This document shows positions 1 through 6,182 of a DNA stretch of 6,182 nt, piece after piece. The stretch comes from Bacteroidales bacterium UBA4353 (GTDB lineage: Bacteria; Bacteroidota; Bacteroidia; Bacteroidales; Paludibacteraceae), in contig DGSV01000126.1 in assembly GCA_002394025.1 (NCBI GenBank), positions 19,902 to 26,083 on the forward strand, in the 5' to 3' direction. Position 1 is the stretch's first letter. Each line of letters starts with the position of its first letter. The notes under the pieces are model-generated. The model worked only from the letters and a program-made list of their open reading frames with translations. It did no database searches and had not been told where the DNA came from. Both the position numbers and the translations under genes were made by a program.

Positions 1-108
1 CTAGTTTTTCTAGTTTTTCTAGTTATTCTAGTTGTTCTAGTTGTTCTAGTTATTCTAGATTTCCTAGTTATTCTAGTTGTTCTATTTATTCTAGTTGTTC
101 TAGCTTAC
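1..108. repeat. 9-bp tandem repeat, consensus CTAGTTNTT, 12 units
   Basis: Twelve head-to-tail 9-bp units can be read in register from base 1 to 108. Positions 1-6 and 8-9 are nearly fixed, while position 7 varies between T, A and G. Eleven of the twelve units keep the palindromic CTAG; the exception is 82-90 (CTATTTATT). Units 55-63 (CTAGATTTC) and 100-108 (CTAGCTTAC) are degenerate, the last marking the decayed right edge. The array is in phase at base 1, so it probably continues outside the window. It lies 22 bp beyond the stop codon of the minus-strand RNase H gene and is followed by two T7 tracts (112-118 and 123-129). There are no spacers, so it is not a CRISPR array. Its function is unknown: a 3'-UTR element, a protein-binding array and a neutral minisatellite are all possible. 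Confidence 0.93.
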
Positions 109-130
109 TCGTTTTTTTGGAATTTTTTTG

Positions 131-544
131 TTATTTTCTGCCGTAGTCGGCTGGTATTTCACCCCAGTTGTCCGTATCCCATTTTATGATTGAGTTGTGA
201 TACTCATGTGTTTTGAGCCAGTCAAGTGCTTTAGCCATAGCGTCGAACAGCACTGCATTATGTTCTGTCCTCTGCAATTTTGTTCCTATTTTCTTTTTTC
301 TGACCCATGCCATTGCTGTTACGCTATCGGTGTATATGGTTGTGTCTTTCAAGCCATTATTATCGCACCATATTAGTGCGAGCACCAATGCGAGGAATTC
401 TCCGATGTTATTTGTTCCGTCGCGAAAAGGTCCGCGCTTAAATATTACCTGATGTGTATCGCCCCAAACAGCTCGATATTCCAAAATTCCGGGATTTCCT
501 AAACATGAGGCATCGGTGGTTATAAAGCGTTTTTTTTCTGTCAT
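131..544 (-). CDS. rnhA: Ribonuclease H (RNase HI-type fold, single domain)
   Basis: Predicted cytoplasmic endonuclease that cuts the RNA strand of RNA:DNA hybrids, as in removal of primers and R-loops. The 137-residue protein shows the RNase H acidic site: Asp11 in TTDASCLGNPG, Glu49 in NNIGEFLAL (start of the central helix) and Asp73 in IYTDS. The fourth acidic residue is probably Asp133 in the C-terminal WGEIPADYGRK block, or less likely Asp125 or Glu129. The length fits a bare catalytic domain; there is no N-terminal hybrid-binding domain. The C-terminal WGEIPADYGRK ending resembles the Bacteroidetes subfamily rather than E. coli RnhA, which has a His-containing loop there. The ATG at 542-544 is chosen because the protein begins directly before the first beta strand and a promoter -7 element ends 5 nt upstream. 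An A8 run lies in codons 3-5. It is divergent from the transporter gene. The family assignment is firm; the symbol rnhA is by analogy. Confidence 0.88.
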   Translation of the reverse strand: MTEKKRFITTDASCLGNPGILEYRAVWGDTHQVIFKRGPFRDGTNNIGEFLALVLALIWCDNNGLKDTTIYTDSVTAMAWVRKKKIGTKLQRTEHNAVLFDAMAKALDWLKTHEYHNSIIKWDTDNWGEIPADYGRK

Positions 545-547
545 GAT

Positions 548-580
548 GCAAAGGTACGAAAAAAAGTAAATTTTCCCAAG
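548..580 (-). promoter_or_regulatory. Bacteroidetes-type promoter for the RNase H gene
   Basis: On the minus strand a perfect TAnnTTTG -7 element (TACCTTTG, 556 down to 549) is preceded, after a 20-bp spacer, by CTTG (580-577), a good match to the TTG core of the -33 element. Spacing and both motifs fit the promoter of the Bacteroidetes primary sigma factor. The G of the -7 element is only 5 nt from the A of the RNase H start codon at 544, so transcription should begin at or almost at the ATG. Confidence 0.72.
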
Positions 581-602
581 TGTTAAAAATTTCGTAATTT
601 TG
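571..602 (+). promoter_or_regulatory. Bacteroidetes-type promoter for the transporter/acyltransferase operon
   Basis: A perfect TAnnTTTG -7 element (TAATTTTG) occupies 595-602. The -33 region about 20 bp upstream is only TTTT (571-574), a weak match to TTTG. Initiation around 607-609 would give a 5' leader of about 14-16 nt before the ATG at 623. No Shine-Dalgarno sequence is visible, as is normal for this phylum. The -33 region lies next to that of the divergent RNase H promoter (577-580), so the two polymerase footprints overlap. Confidence 0.6.
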
Positions 603-622
603 CATTTCTGATTTTACGTGAC

Positions 623-2497
623 ATGAAATCTAACACCTATAATTATCATCCTTTATATCTTACCAATCTTTGGGGTACTATTAACGACAATTTTCTTAAG
701 ACATTGTCTTGTTTTGTTGCTATCAAGTGGGTTGATGAGCAGTATCAGTCGTTGGTTGTTAGCATTGCCGCTGCCATGCTTGTTTTGCCTTATGTTTTTT
801 GTTCCCCCCTTGCCGGCCGCCTAACTCAGCATTACAGTAAGCGTCGTATAGTTCAGGTTGCCAAGTTGGTTGAGTTGCCGATAGTGTTGATAGCTATTTT
901 AGGTTTTGTGTATCAGAGCATAGCGGTAGTAATTCTCGCGTTGTTTTTGATGGGTCTTCAGTCATCTCTCTACTCTCCAGCCAAGTATGGTTTAGTTCGT
1001 GAGATAGGCGGTGTTGATGATGTGTCGCGTGGCATGGGTGGTATGGAGTCCATATCTTTCTTTGCTATGTTGATGGGTACGGTGATAGCCGGTGTTGTGG
1101 TAGATACAACATCGCCATTGACGCAGTATATTCTGTTGTTGGTATTTGCTATTCTTGGTTTGCTTCATTCGTTGACTATTCGCGCCAACGAGGAGCGTAC
1201 TCATTCCCGCGACCGTGTCAATCCTCTCGCATTTTTGCGTCAGAGCCATGAAAAAGCAAAGAAATATCCCGGTCTTAATCCTATTATTTACACTCTGTCG
1301 GTATTTTGGTGGCTTGCTGCCACTGTGCAGATTTCTGTTCTTATCTATTGTCAGCAGGCTCTTGGTATGGATTCCATGACCACAGGTTTCACGCTATGCG
1401 CCGCGGCGATAGGTATCAGTCTTGGCTGTGTGATGGCTGGTTATGTTGGTAAGAAACATTTTTTGCTTGGTTGGGTTCCATATCTGGGTTGGGGAATATC
1501 GTTCTTACTGTTCATGATATTCGCTGTTAAGATGAGTCCTTGGTTTTTTGGTGTGATGATGTTTGTGATGTCTTTTGTCTGTGGCTTTTTCAAGATACCT
1601 CTTGATGCGGAAATTCAGCGTCTTGTACGTGGTTCGGAACTCAATACCATTCTCGCGTATTTCAATCAGGTGAGCTTTATCTTTATCTTGCTTGCCAGTG
1701 CCACTTTTGCCCTGATAACATGGTTTTTGCCGGTGCGTTATATTTATCTTTTCGCGTCATTAGTGTTTTTCTGTGTGCCATGGTATATTGTGCTTCGTTG
1801 TCGTCCGATGGTATGTTATGCCTGCCATATCCTGTGGCGCCGTCGCTATCATGTGACGTTTACCGGTCTTGAGCATTTACGCACGCCCGGTGCTCATTTG
1901 CTCATGCCTAACCATCAGGCTGTTATGGATCCGATGCTCATATTCTCCGAACTCTATGACATGCAGCTCCGGCCGCTGGTCGACGAGGCATACTTCATCA
2001 CCGACGCCACGAGTCGTATTCTTAATATGCTTAATGCTGTTCCCGTGCCCAATTTGAGAAAGAGCCGTGATGGTGTGGAACAGGCGGAAAGGCTCAATAA
2101 CATCATACTTGATACTCTTCGTGCCGGTGACAATATCCTTGTATATCCTTCAGGTCATATAACCACCGATGGTCGCGAAACGATTGGTAACCGTCAGTTG
2201 GCATATAATGTGTGTCGCCAGTTGCCCGATAACACGACAGTTCTGCTGGCTCATATCAATGGCTTGTGGGGTAGCAGTTGGAGTCGCAAGGGCAAGAACC
2301 GCACTCCTGTTTTTGCCACCACACTGCTTGTGAGCATCATCAAGATGTTTACCGGTTATTGTCTGTTTCACAAAAAGCGCGAAGTAACGATAGATATCGT
2401 TCCCATGACCGAGCAGGTCAAGCATTGGGCTCAAACCCTCAATCGCCAGGATTTTAATAAACAACTCGAAAATTGGTATAACAGTTCACTCTCATGA
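623..2497 (+). CDS. Fused LplT-like MFS transporter / PlsC-like phospholipid acyltransferase
   Basis: Inner-membrane fusion of 624 residues. Residues 1 to about 395 form a 10-12 helix MFS domain related to the lysophospholipid flippase LplT: NDNFLK at 21-26 in the first helix, a motif-A-like GRLTQHYSKRR at 65-75, and SPAKYG at 118-123. Residues about 405-624 form a cytosolic acyltransferase domain with the NHx4D catalytic motif (Asn430, His431, Asp436), a VPVP element (473-476) and a block-III equivalent, YPSGHIT (508-514). Block III is usually FPEGTRS, or FPEGRIT in Aas, so the conserved Glu is Ser510 here. The later GLWGSSWSR segment (547-555) also resembles the acyltransferase half of Aas. 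Inferred role: import of lysophospholipid and its re-acylation. The acyl-ACP synthetase domain found in Aas is absent. The ATG at 623 lies just downstream of a matching promoter; the end overlaps the next gene by ATGA. Domain calls are firm; the exact substrate is inferred. Confidence 0.88.
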   Translation: MKSNTYNYHPLYLTNLWGTINDNFLKTLSCFVAIKWVDEQYQSLVVSIAAAMLVLPYVFCSPLAGRLTQHYSKRRIVQVAKLVELPIVLIAILGFVYQSIAVVILALFLMGLQSSLYSPAKYGLVREIGGVDDVSRGMGGMESISFFAMLMGTVIAGVVVDTTSPLTQYILLLVFAILGLLHSLTIRANEERTHSRDRVNPLAFLRQSHEKAKKYPGLNPIIYTLSVFWWLAATVQISVLIYCQQALGMDSMTTGFTLCAAAIGISLGCVMAGYVGKKHFLLGWVPYLGWGISFLLFMIFAVKMSPWFFGVMMFVMSFVCGFFKIPLDAEIQRLVRGSELNTILAYFNQVSFIFILLASATFALITWFLPVRYIYLFASLVFFCVPWYIVLRCRPMVCYACHILWRRRYHVTFTGLEHLRTPGAHLLMPNHQAVMDPMLIFSELYDMQLRPLVDEAYFITDATSRILNMLNAVPVPNLRKSRDGVEQAERLNNIILDTLRAGDNILVYPSGHITTDGRETIGNRQLAYNVCRQLPDNTTVLLAHINGLWGSSWSRKGKNRTPVFATTLLVSIIKMFTGYCLFHKKREVTIDIVPMTEQVKHWAQTLNRQDFNKQLENWYNSSLS

Positions 2498-2694
2498 CTC
2501 GCAAAGACGAACAGAAATACGATGCCGCTATGGCAGAACTCAAGCAGTTGCTTGATACCATGCAGCGTCAGGGCGCTATGTCCATGACAGAATATGCCGC
2601 CGGAGCGCGGCGCGCCAAGGAACTCATCAATTACTGCAAGCAGTTTCTCAACATCATGGGTGAGGAATTGCAGCAGATAGTAAGCGCAGACTGA
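2494..2694 (+). CDS. xseB: Exodeoxyribonuclease VII small subunit-like protein (XseB-like)
   Basis: A 66-residue, highly helical, soluble protein. Its pattern follows the XseB family: an N-terminal helix with Y..AMAELKQLLDTM (residues 9-23), a short turn with Gly27 and Met-Thr-Glu (31-33), then a second helix with RRAKELINYCKQFL (39-52) and a charged end. This matches the usual helical hairpin in which XseB subunits bind the XseA large subunit, and the length is normal for XseB (about 60-85). XseB normally works with XseA to degrade single-stranded DNA from both ends, but no xseA gene is visible here. The ATG overlaps the upstream stop (ATGA at 2494-2497), which suggests translational coupling to the transporter/acyltransferase gene. 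The assignment rests on a remembered family pattern rather than a search, and small helical proteins are easy to misassign. Confidence 0.65.
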   Translation: MTRKDEQKYDAAMAELKQLLDTMQRQGAMSMTEYAAGARRAKELINYCKQFLNIMGEELQQIVSAD

Positions 2695-2745
2695 TTTATC
2701 GTTGTCAATACGTCACATATTTTAGTTCGCATACTCGGCATTTGT

Positions 2746-5031
2746 TTGCTGGTATTGGCGTGTGTGAGTTGCGCTATGGCGCAGCAAACTATGGTTATTG
2801 GTCAGATTACCGACCGCACTACCGGTGAGCCGATAGCCAATGCCAATATTGTTTTGCGTCATAGCACTGATGGTGCGGCAACAGATGCTGATGGTTTTTA
2901 TATCCTCACCAGCACCGACAGCGCGGCGCATATCCTCGACATATCCGCTATTGGTTATTCACCGATCACGGTGCGTATTAAACCATTTCAGCAAGCCGCT
3001 CTGCATGTCTCGTTGCGACCGCAACCCAAGATGCTCGACCAACTTGTTGTTTTACCCAAAAGAAATGATGATGCCTACCTGCTGCTCCGTGCCGCGGCTG
3101 ATGGTATGAATAAGCATACTACGACGTCGGCATATACTACAGCATATATCAATAATCTTGACGCCGGTTTAGCACAGCGCAAGTTCTGGAAGAAGATATT
3201 CGCTAATTATGACGACACAACGAGTCTTATTCCTGTCTATCATCATACTCCGTCTCATACTACCTCGGCGGTGTTATCAGCTGTGCGCTACGAGTCGCTG
3301 CTTACCCCTGTATTGCAAAATATCGATTTCACCGATAAATCGTTGCTCATAGGTAATAATGCTTGCCCAAATCCCTTATCGCCTACGGCACGCAGATGGT
3401 ATAACTTCTATCTTGCTGACAGCACCTATAATGTCGATGGCAATAAGATTTACACCGTCCATTTCCGTACAAAAAATCCATATTCCCTATCGTTCAACGG
3501 CGAAGTTCTGATTGATTCGGCAAAGTGTAAGATTACGTCGCTTAGTGCCTCAATTCCATCTACCGCCAATATCAATATTGTCAGGCAGCTGAGTTTGTCG
3601 CAAACTTTTGCCGACGGAAGCATAACCGATGAGCGTCGCCAGATGCTTCTTGATTTTGTTATGCACAAGGATAGCGCGTTCCGCAAAATACCGACCTTGT
3701 ATGCCCGCTCGCGCCTGGTGCATAATTCTGATATCTTGCCGTCAGACACCACCGATGAGAAGTTCGCTAATGCTACCGATAGCGTAATCCTCAGTATCAG
3801 CAAGACACGTTTCATGCGTTTTTTGTCATTTGCCGGCACTACATTGCTCACATATCACATGCCGGCAGGTTATGTTGATGTTGGTGATATCTTTCAGTTG
3901 TTTTCTTTTAATAAGCAGGAGCGTTTTCGTATCGGCATACCGCTTCGCACCAGTGAGCGTTTGATGAGGGATTGGGTAATAGGTGGTTATGTTGCTTACG
4001 GATTTCGCGACCGCGGTTGGAAGTATAGCGCCTATGTGCAGTACCAGACTCCCACAGAGTTGCGTCATCTTGTCGGTGTCAGGGTCACTGACGACTATGG
4101 TCGCATAGGGCAGCATACTTTTCAGTATTTTCTGCTTGAAAATCGCCGTGGGCGAGGTTTTGGAGATTTGACTACTTCACTACTCAATTTCATGGCAAAG
4201 ACTGCTGATTATAATCCACACCGCCATGTTACGCTCTATACCATGCACGACATCACACCTAACATCGAGCTTAATGCGGAACTCAATATCGGTCAGACGG
4301 CAATGGGTGCATTCGATGACGAGGGATTGTATGTGTATCATAAATATGGTCAGTATGAATATTTTAACCATCATACTGCCTTGCTTTCCATGCGTTTCAG
4401 TTTTGACGACCGTAAGTTGCGCATACATCAACAGCGTATCTACTTATATGGCAAGAAACCTGTTATCAGCCTCGGTGCTGAATTGGGATTGTATCAGCTT
4501 TGTAGTCAGCGCTACAGGGTTTACGCCCGGCTTCATGCCACTTTGCAGCAAAATATCTCGGCCGGAATGGCGGGCAGGATACATTATGCCCTGCAGGTGG
4601 GCAGGATAATAGGTGCGGTGCCATATCCTCTGCTCAATGCCTTCTATGGCAACGAGACATATTCCTTTGACCGCTATCGACTTACGTTGCTCAATAATTT
4701 TCATTATACTGCGGATACCTATGCTGAGTTGCATGTACTATGGAATATGCAGGGCTTGTTATTTAATGTTATTCCGGGTATCAATCGTCTCAAACTCCGT
4801 GAGTTGATAGTTTTCAAAGCCGCGTACGGCACTCTCAAACAGCATCATGCCGACGTCATACCCTTTCCTGTCGATTATCAGGAAATGAAAAAGCCTTATG
4901 CTGAGGCGGGCTTTGGCATAGGTAATATCCTTAGTGTTGCTGATTTGCTGTTTGTATGGCGTCTCACTAACCGTTCTGACCATTCTTCGCCAACTTGGGG
5001 TGTGCGTTTCCGCCTGCATCTCGACTTATAG
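2746..5031 (+). CDS. DUF5686 family outer-membrane protein with carboxypeptidase-regulatory-like domain
   Basis: Predicted outer-membrane beta-barrel protein of unknown function. Numbered from the TTG at 2746 it has 761 residues. Residues about 17-92 form a carboxypeptidase-regulatory-like beta-sandwich (IGQITDRTTGEPIANANIVL, DADGFY at 47-52, ending in VSLRPQ). The DUF5686 region follows, with NPLSPTARRWYNFYLADS near 209-226 and FNGEVLIDS soon after. From about residue 385 the sequence alternates aromatic and polar residues as in a barrel and runs to the end (FRLHLDL). TTG 2746 is the first standard start codon, but it leaves only an uncharged 12-residue stub before the AMA|QQ cleavage site. 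The frame stays open back to 2695, and translation from ACG at 2710 would give a proper signal peptide (SHILVR plus a hydrophobic core). No ATG, GTG or TTG lies between 2695 and 2745 in this frame, so the true start is probably non-standard or mutated. Co-transcription with xseB is likely. Confidence 0.85.
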   Translation: MLVLACVSCAMAQQTMVIGQITDRTTGEPIANANIVLRHSTDGAATDADGFYILTSTDSAAHILDISAIGYSPITVRIKPFQQAALHVSLRPQPKMLDQLVVLPKRNDDAYLLLRAAADGMNKHTTTSAYTTAYINNLDAGLAQRKFWKKIFANYDDTTSLIPVYHHTPSHTTSAVLSAVRYESLLTPVLQNIDFTDKSLLIGNNACPNPLSPTARRWYNFYLADSTYNVDGNKIYTVHFRTKNPYSLSFNGEVLIDSAKCKITSLSASIPSTANINIVRQLSLSQTFADGSITDERRQMLLDFVMHKDSAFRKIPTLYARSRLVHNSDILPSDTTDEKFANATDSVILSISKTRFMRFLSFAGTTLLTYHMPAGYVDVGDIFQLFSFNKQERFRIGIPLRTSERLMRDWVIGGYVAYGFRDRGWKYSAYVQYQTPTELRHLVGVRVTDDYGRIGQHTFQYFLLENRRGRGFGDLTTSLLNFMAKTADYNPHRHVTLYTMHDITPNIELNAELNIGQTAMGAFDDEGLYVYHKYGQYEYFNHHTALLSMRFSFDDRKLRIHQQRIYLYGKKPVISLGAELGLYQLCSQRYRVYARLHATLQQNISAGMAGRIHYALQVGRIIGAVPYPLLNAFYGNETYSFDRYRLTLLNNFHYTADTYAELHVLWNMQGLLFNVIPGINRLKLRELIVFKAAYGTLKQHHADVIPFPVDYQEMKKPYAEAGFGIGNILSVADLLFVWRLTNRSDHSSPTWGVRFRLHLDL

Positions 5032-5033
5032 GA

Positions 5034-5093
5034 ACTCATTTATACCAACAAGAGCCGGCACACGTGTGTCGGCTCTTGTTGGTATAAATGAGT
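5034..5093. terminator. 60-bp near-perfect palindrome, probable bidirectional terminator
   Basis: Bases 5034-5093 fold on themselves around the centre 5063/5064. All 30 base pairs match except G5058 with T5069, which becomes a G-U wobble in RNA of the + strand. The core is GC-rich (AGAGCCGGCACAC on the left arm) and the outer part is AT-rich (ACTCATTTATACC). It starts 2 bp after the DUF5686 stop and ends 9 bp before the end of the convergent malQ-like gene, so it can end transcripts from both sides. A clear run of U is missing on either strand, so classical intrinsic termination is not certain; the structure may act mainly as a 3'-end stabiliser or block. Confidence 0.8.
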
Positions 5094-5102
5094 ATTATTG
5101 AT

Positions 5103-6182
5103 TTATCTTCTGATATCTATCAGTTCATACATCTGACGTGTAAAGTCTTTGTCAGCCACAAGGTCTTCGAGCGTGAGGTGCATGCGATAGCACCAGAAGT
5201 TGTCGGGATTGTCCGGTACGTTGATACGTTCCGCGTTGGGGTCCTGTAGGCGTACCCTGCCGTTTACCGCGAGCCAATCCTGCAGTGGCAGTATGACCCA
5301 CATGGCGGGGCTGTAGATATGCTGCTTGACGATAGCTTCTGCTATTTCCGGTGTGCAATGTTCCGGAGCTTCGCCCCACCAGCCCATCACGTAGTTGTAG
5401 TAGCGCTGTGTGCGTCCGCGGTCTTCTTCCCACCAGGCTCTTAGCGGGTTGGTGTCGTGGGTGCCTGTGGTGCATACAGAGAGGTATGGCGCGTCGTTGG
5501 GGTGTCCGAATTCTATGCGCGGGTTCTTGGGCATACGTTGTATTTCCAGCGAGAGGATCTGCAGGGCATGCATCACGTCAGGCACACATTCCGGCACCAT
5601 ACCGAGGTCTTCACCGCATACGAGCATATCCGTGGAAGATACCAGAGTTGGCAGTTTGCGCATTGCCGACTGTTTCCAGAAGTCGTTATGCCTGTGGTAG
5701 AAGAAGTCGTTATAGAGTTGGCTGAGCAGCCATTTGTCGTAATCCGACAATTCTTTGTATGTACGGCTTTGCATCATGGAGATACGCGGATGCAGGCGGT
5801 TGGGGTCGTGAATGTCGCGCACGAACAGCACTTCGCAATGGAGTTCGTAGAGGCAATTACGGATATACAGGCTTTCGTCGTCATTGAGGTTGTGTTCTTT
5901 GAAATAGGCTTCAACCTTGCGCTGTGTGTCAAACTGCTCGCGGAAGCGCAACATTTCATAGCCGCTATCTTCGAAGAATGTTTCTTTGACTTGCATCCAT
6001 CTGTCGCCGAACATCTGCTGTATGAACCATGGGCGTATGTATGGTCTGAGCATTCTGTCTTCGCTGAGTTGTATGCCTTTTTCGCGCAGTTCGTCAATGG
6101 TGTATGGCAGTGCCGGTGAGAAGCATCCTGTCAGTCCCCATACGGCGCTCTTGGGCATCTCCCAGATGCGGAAGAAGCCGAG
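5103..6182 (-). CDS. malQ: 4-alpha-glucanotransferase (GH77, DPE2-like), C-terminal part
   Basis: Cytoplasmic amylomaltase that transfers 4-alpha-glucan segments between maltodextrins, feeding maltose or starch breakdown and glycogen metabolism. The frame is open through the window edge and reads LGFFRIWEMPKSAVWGL, the segment that follows the catalytic RIDH motif in this family, so the nucleophile Asp lies just outside. Inside the window are the probable acid/base Glu in CGEDLGMVPE (codon at 5610-5612) and the probable third catalytic Asp in TGTHDTNPLRAWWEE (codon at 5454-5456). The end, NFWCYRMHLTLEDL, is also typical. The insertion between LPYTIDEL and the EDLG block, including FYHRHNDFWKQSAMRKLP, resembles plant DPE2 and Bacteroidetes enzymes, which are usually near 900 residues with N-terminal CBM20 domains. 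About 359 codons are visible here. The Met at 6156-6158 is internal, not a start. It is convergent with the DUF5686 gene. Confidence 0.93.
   Translation of the reverse strand, partial: LGFFRIWEMPKSAVWGLTGCFSPALPYTIDELREKGIQLSEDRMLRPYIRPWFIQQMFGDRWMQVKETFFEDSGYEMLRFREQFDTQRKVEAYFKEHNLNDDESLYIRNCLYELHCEVLFVRDIHDPNRLHPRISMMQSRTYKELSDYDKWLLSQLYNDFFYHRHNDFWKQSAMRKLPTLVSSTDMLVCGEDLGMVPECVPDVMHALQILSLEIQRMPKNPRIEFGHPNDAPYLSVCTTGTHDTNPLRAWWEEDRGRTQRYYNYVMGWWGEAPEHCTPEIAEAIVKQHIYSPAMWVILPLQDWLAVNGRVRLQDPNAERINVPDNPDNFWCYRMHLTLEDLVADKDFTRQMYELIDIRR

Noticed and set aside
1..108. CRISPR array
   Set aside because: Units are only 9 bp and directly adjacent, with no unique spacers.
1..189. A + strand frame from base 1 open through the 9-bp repeats, encoding a Leu-Val-(Phe/Ile/Val) repeat
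   Set aside because: The variable base falls at the first codon position, so it changes the residue rather than being silent. There is no start codon, a second frame is open as well, and the frame runs antisense into RNase H. It follows from the repeat length being a multiple of three.
568..592. AAATTTT...AAAATTT inverted repeat (568-574 and 586-592) as an operator between the divergent promoters
   Set aside because: The arms are pure A/T in an AT-rich region, only 7 bp long and 11 bp apart, so chance occurrence is likely. I see no other support for a regulator site.
2150..2464. Minus-strand 104-codon ORF inside the acyltransferase domain
   Set aside because: It is a shadow of the conserved coding frame; there is no promoter or recognisable domain.
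2746..2775. Lipoprotein signal (lipobox) in the DUF5686 protein at Cys6 or Cys9
   Set aside because: The residues before each Cys (VLA-C and CVS-C) do not fit the lipobox well, and an AMA|QQ signal peptidase I site follows directly.
5457..6119. 220-codon + strand ORF opposite malQ
   Set aside because: It lies fully antisense to a strongly recognised GH77 gene, its sequence shows no family features, and long antisense frames are common opposite such GC-richer genes.
6156..6158. Met codon as the start of a 351-residue glucanotransferase
   Set aside because: The frame continues to the window edge and the upstream residues LGFFRIWE belong to the conserved GH77 core, so this Met is internal and the gene is only cut by the window.

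Overview
The window looks like chromosomal DNA from a member of the Bacteroidales, possibly the Muribaculaceae/Prevotella side; the family is not provable from the sequence. Three things point there. Both promoters in the divergent intergenic region carry the Bacteroidetes -7 element TAnnTTTG and there are no Shine-Dalgarno sites. The long + strand protein is a DUF5686-type outer-membrane protein with an N-terminal carboxypeptidase-regulatory-like domain, a hallmark of the phylum. The 4-alpha-glucanotransferase is of the large DPE2-like type common in Bacteroidetes.

Layout, left to right. Bases 1-108 are a 9-bp tandem repeat (CTAGTTNTT, 12 units) that probably continues beyond the left edge. 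Next is a minus-strand ribonuclease H gene (131-544). A 78-bp intergenic region (545-622) holds two back-to-back promoters. A compact + strand gene set follows: a fused LplT-like MFS transporter/PlsC-like acyltransferase (623-2497), a 66-residue XseB-like protein overlapping it by 4 bp (2494-2694), and a DUF5686 outer-membrane protein (2746-5031, whose true start appears to lie upstream and to be non-standard). A 60-bp near-perfect palindrome (5034-5093) sits between the convergent gene ends. The right side is the 3' part of a malQ-like gene on the minus strand (5103-6182), running out of the window.

The three + strand genes look like one transcription unit driven from the promoter at about 571-602. 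Two of them concern the envelope: the fusion is predicted to flip and re-acylate lysophospholipids at the inner membrane, and the DUF5686 protein should be an outer-membrane barrel. The XseB-like gene is an odd passenger, since no xseA is visible. RNase H and MalQ are ordinary housekeeping or glycogen/maltodextrin functions. I see no mobile element, CRISPR array, tRNA or rRNA. No clear novel defence or metabolic system is present; the most unusual points are the missing canonical start of the DUF5686 gene, the 9-bp CTAG array, the probably leaderless RNase H transcript, the long palindrome, and the orphan XseB-like gene.
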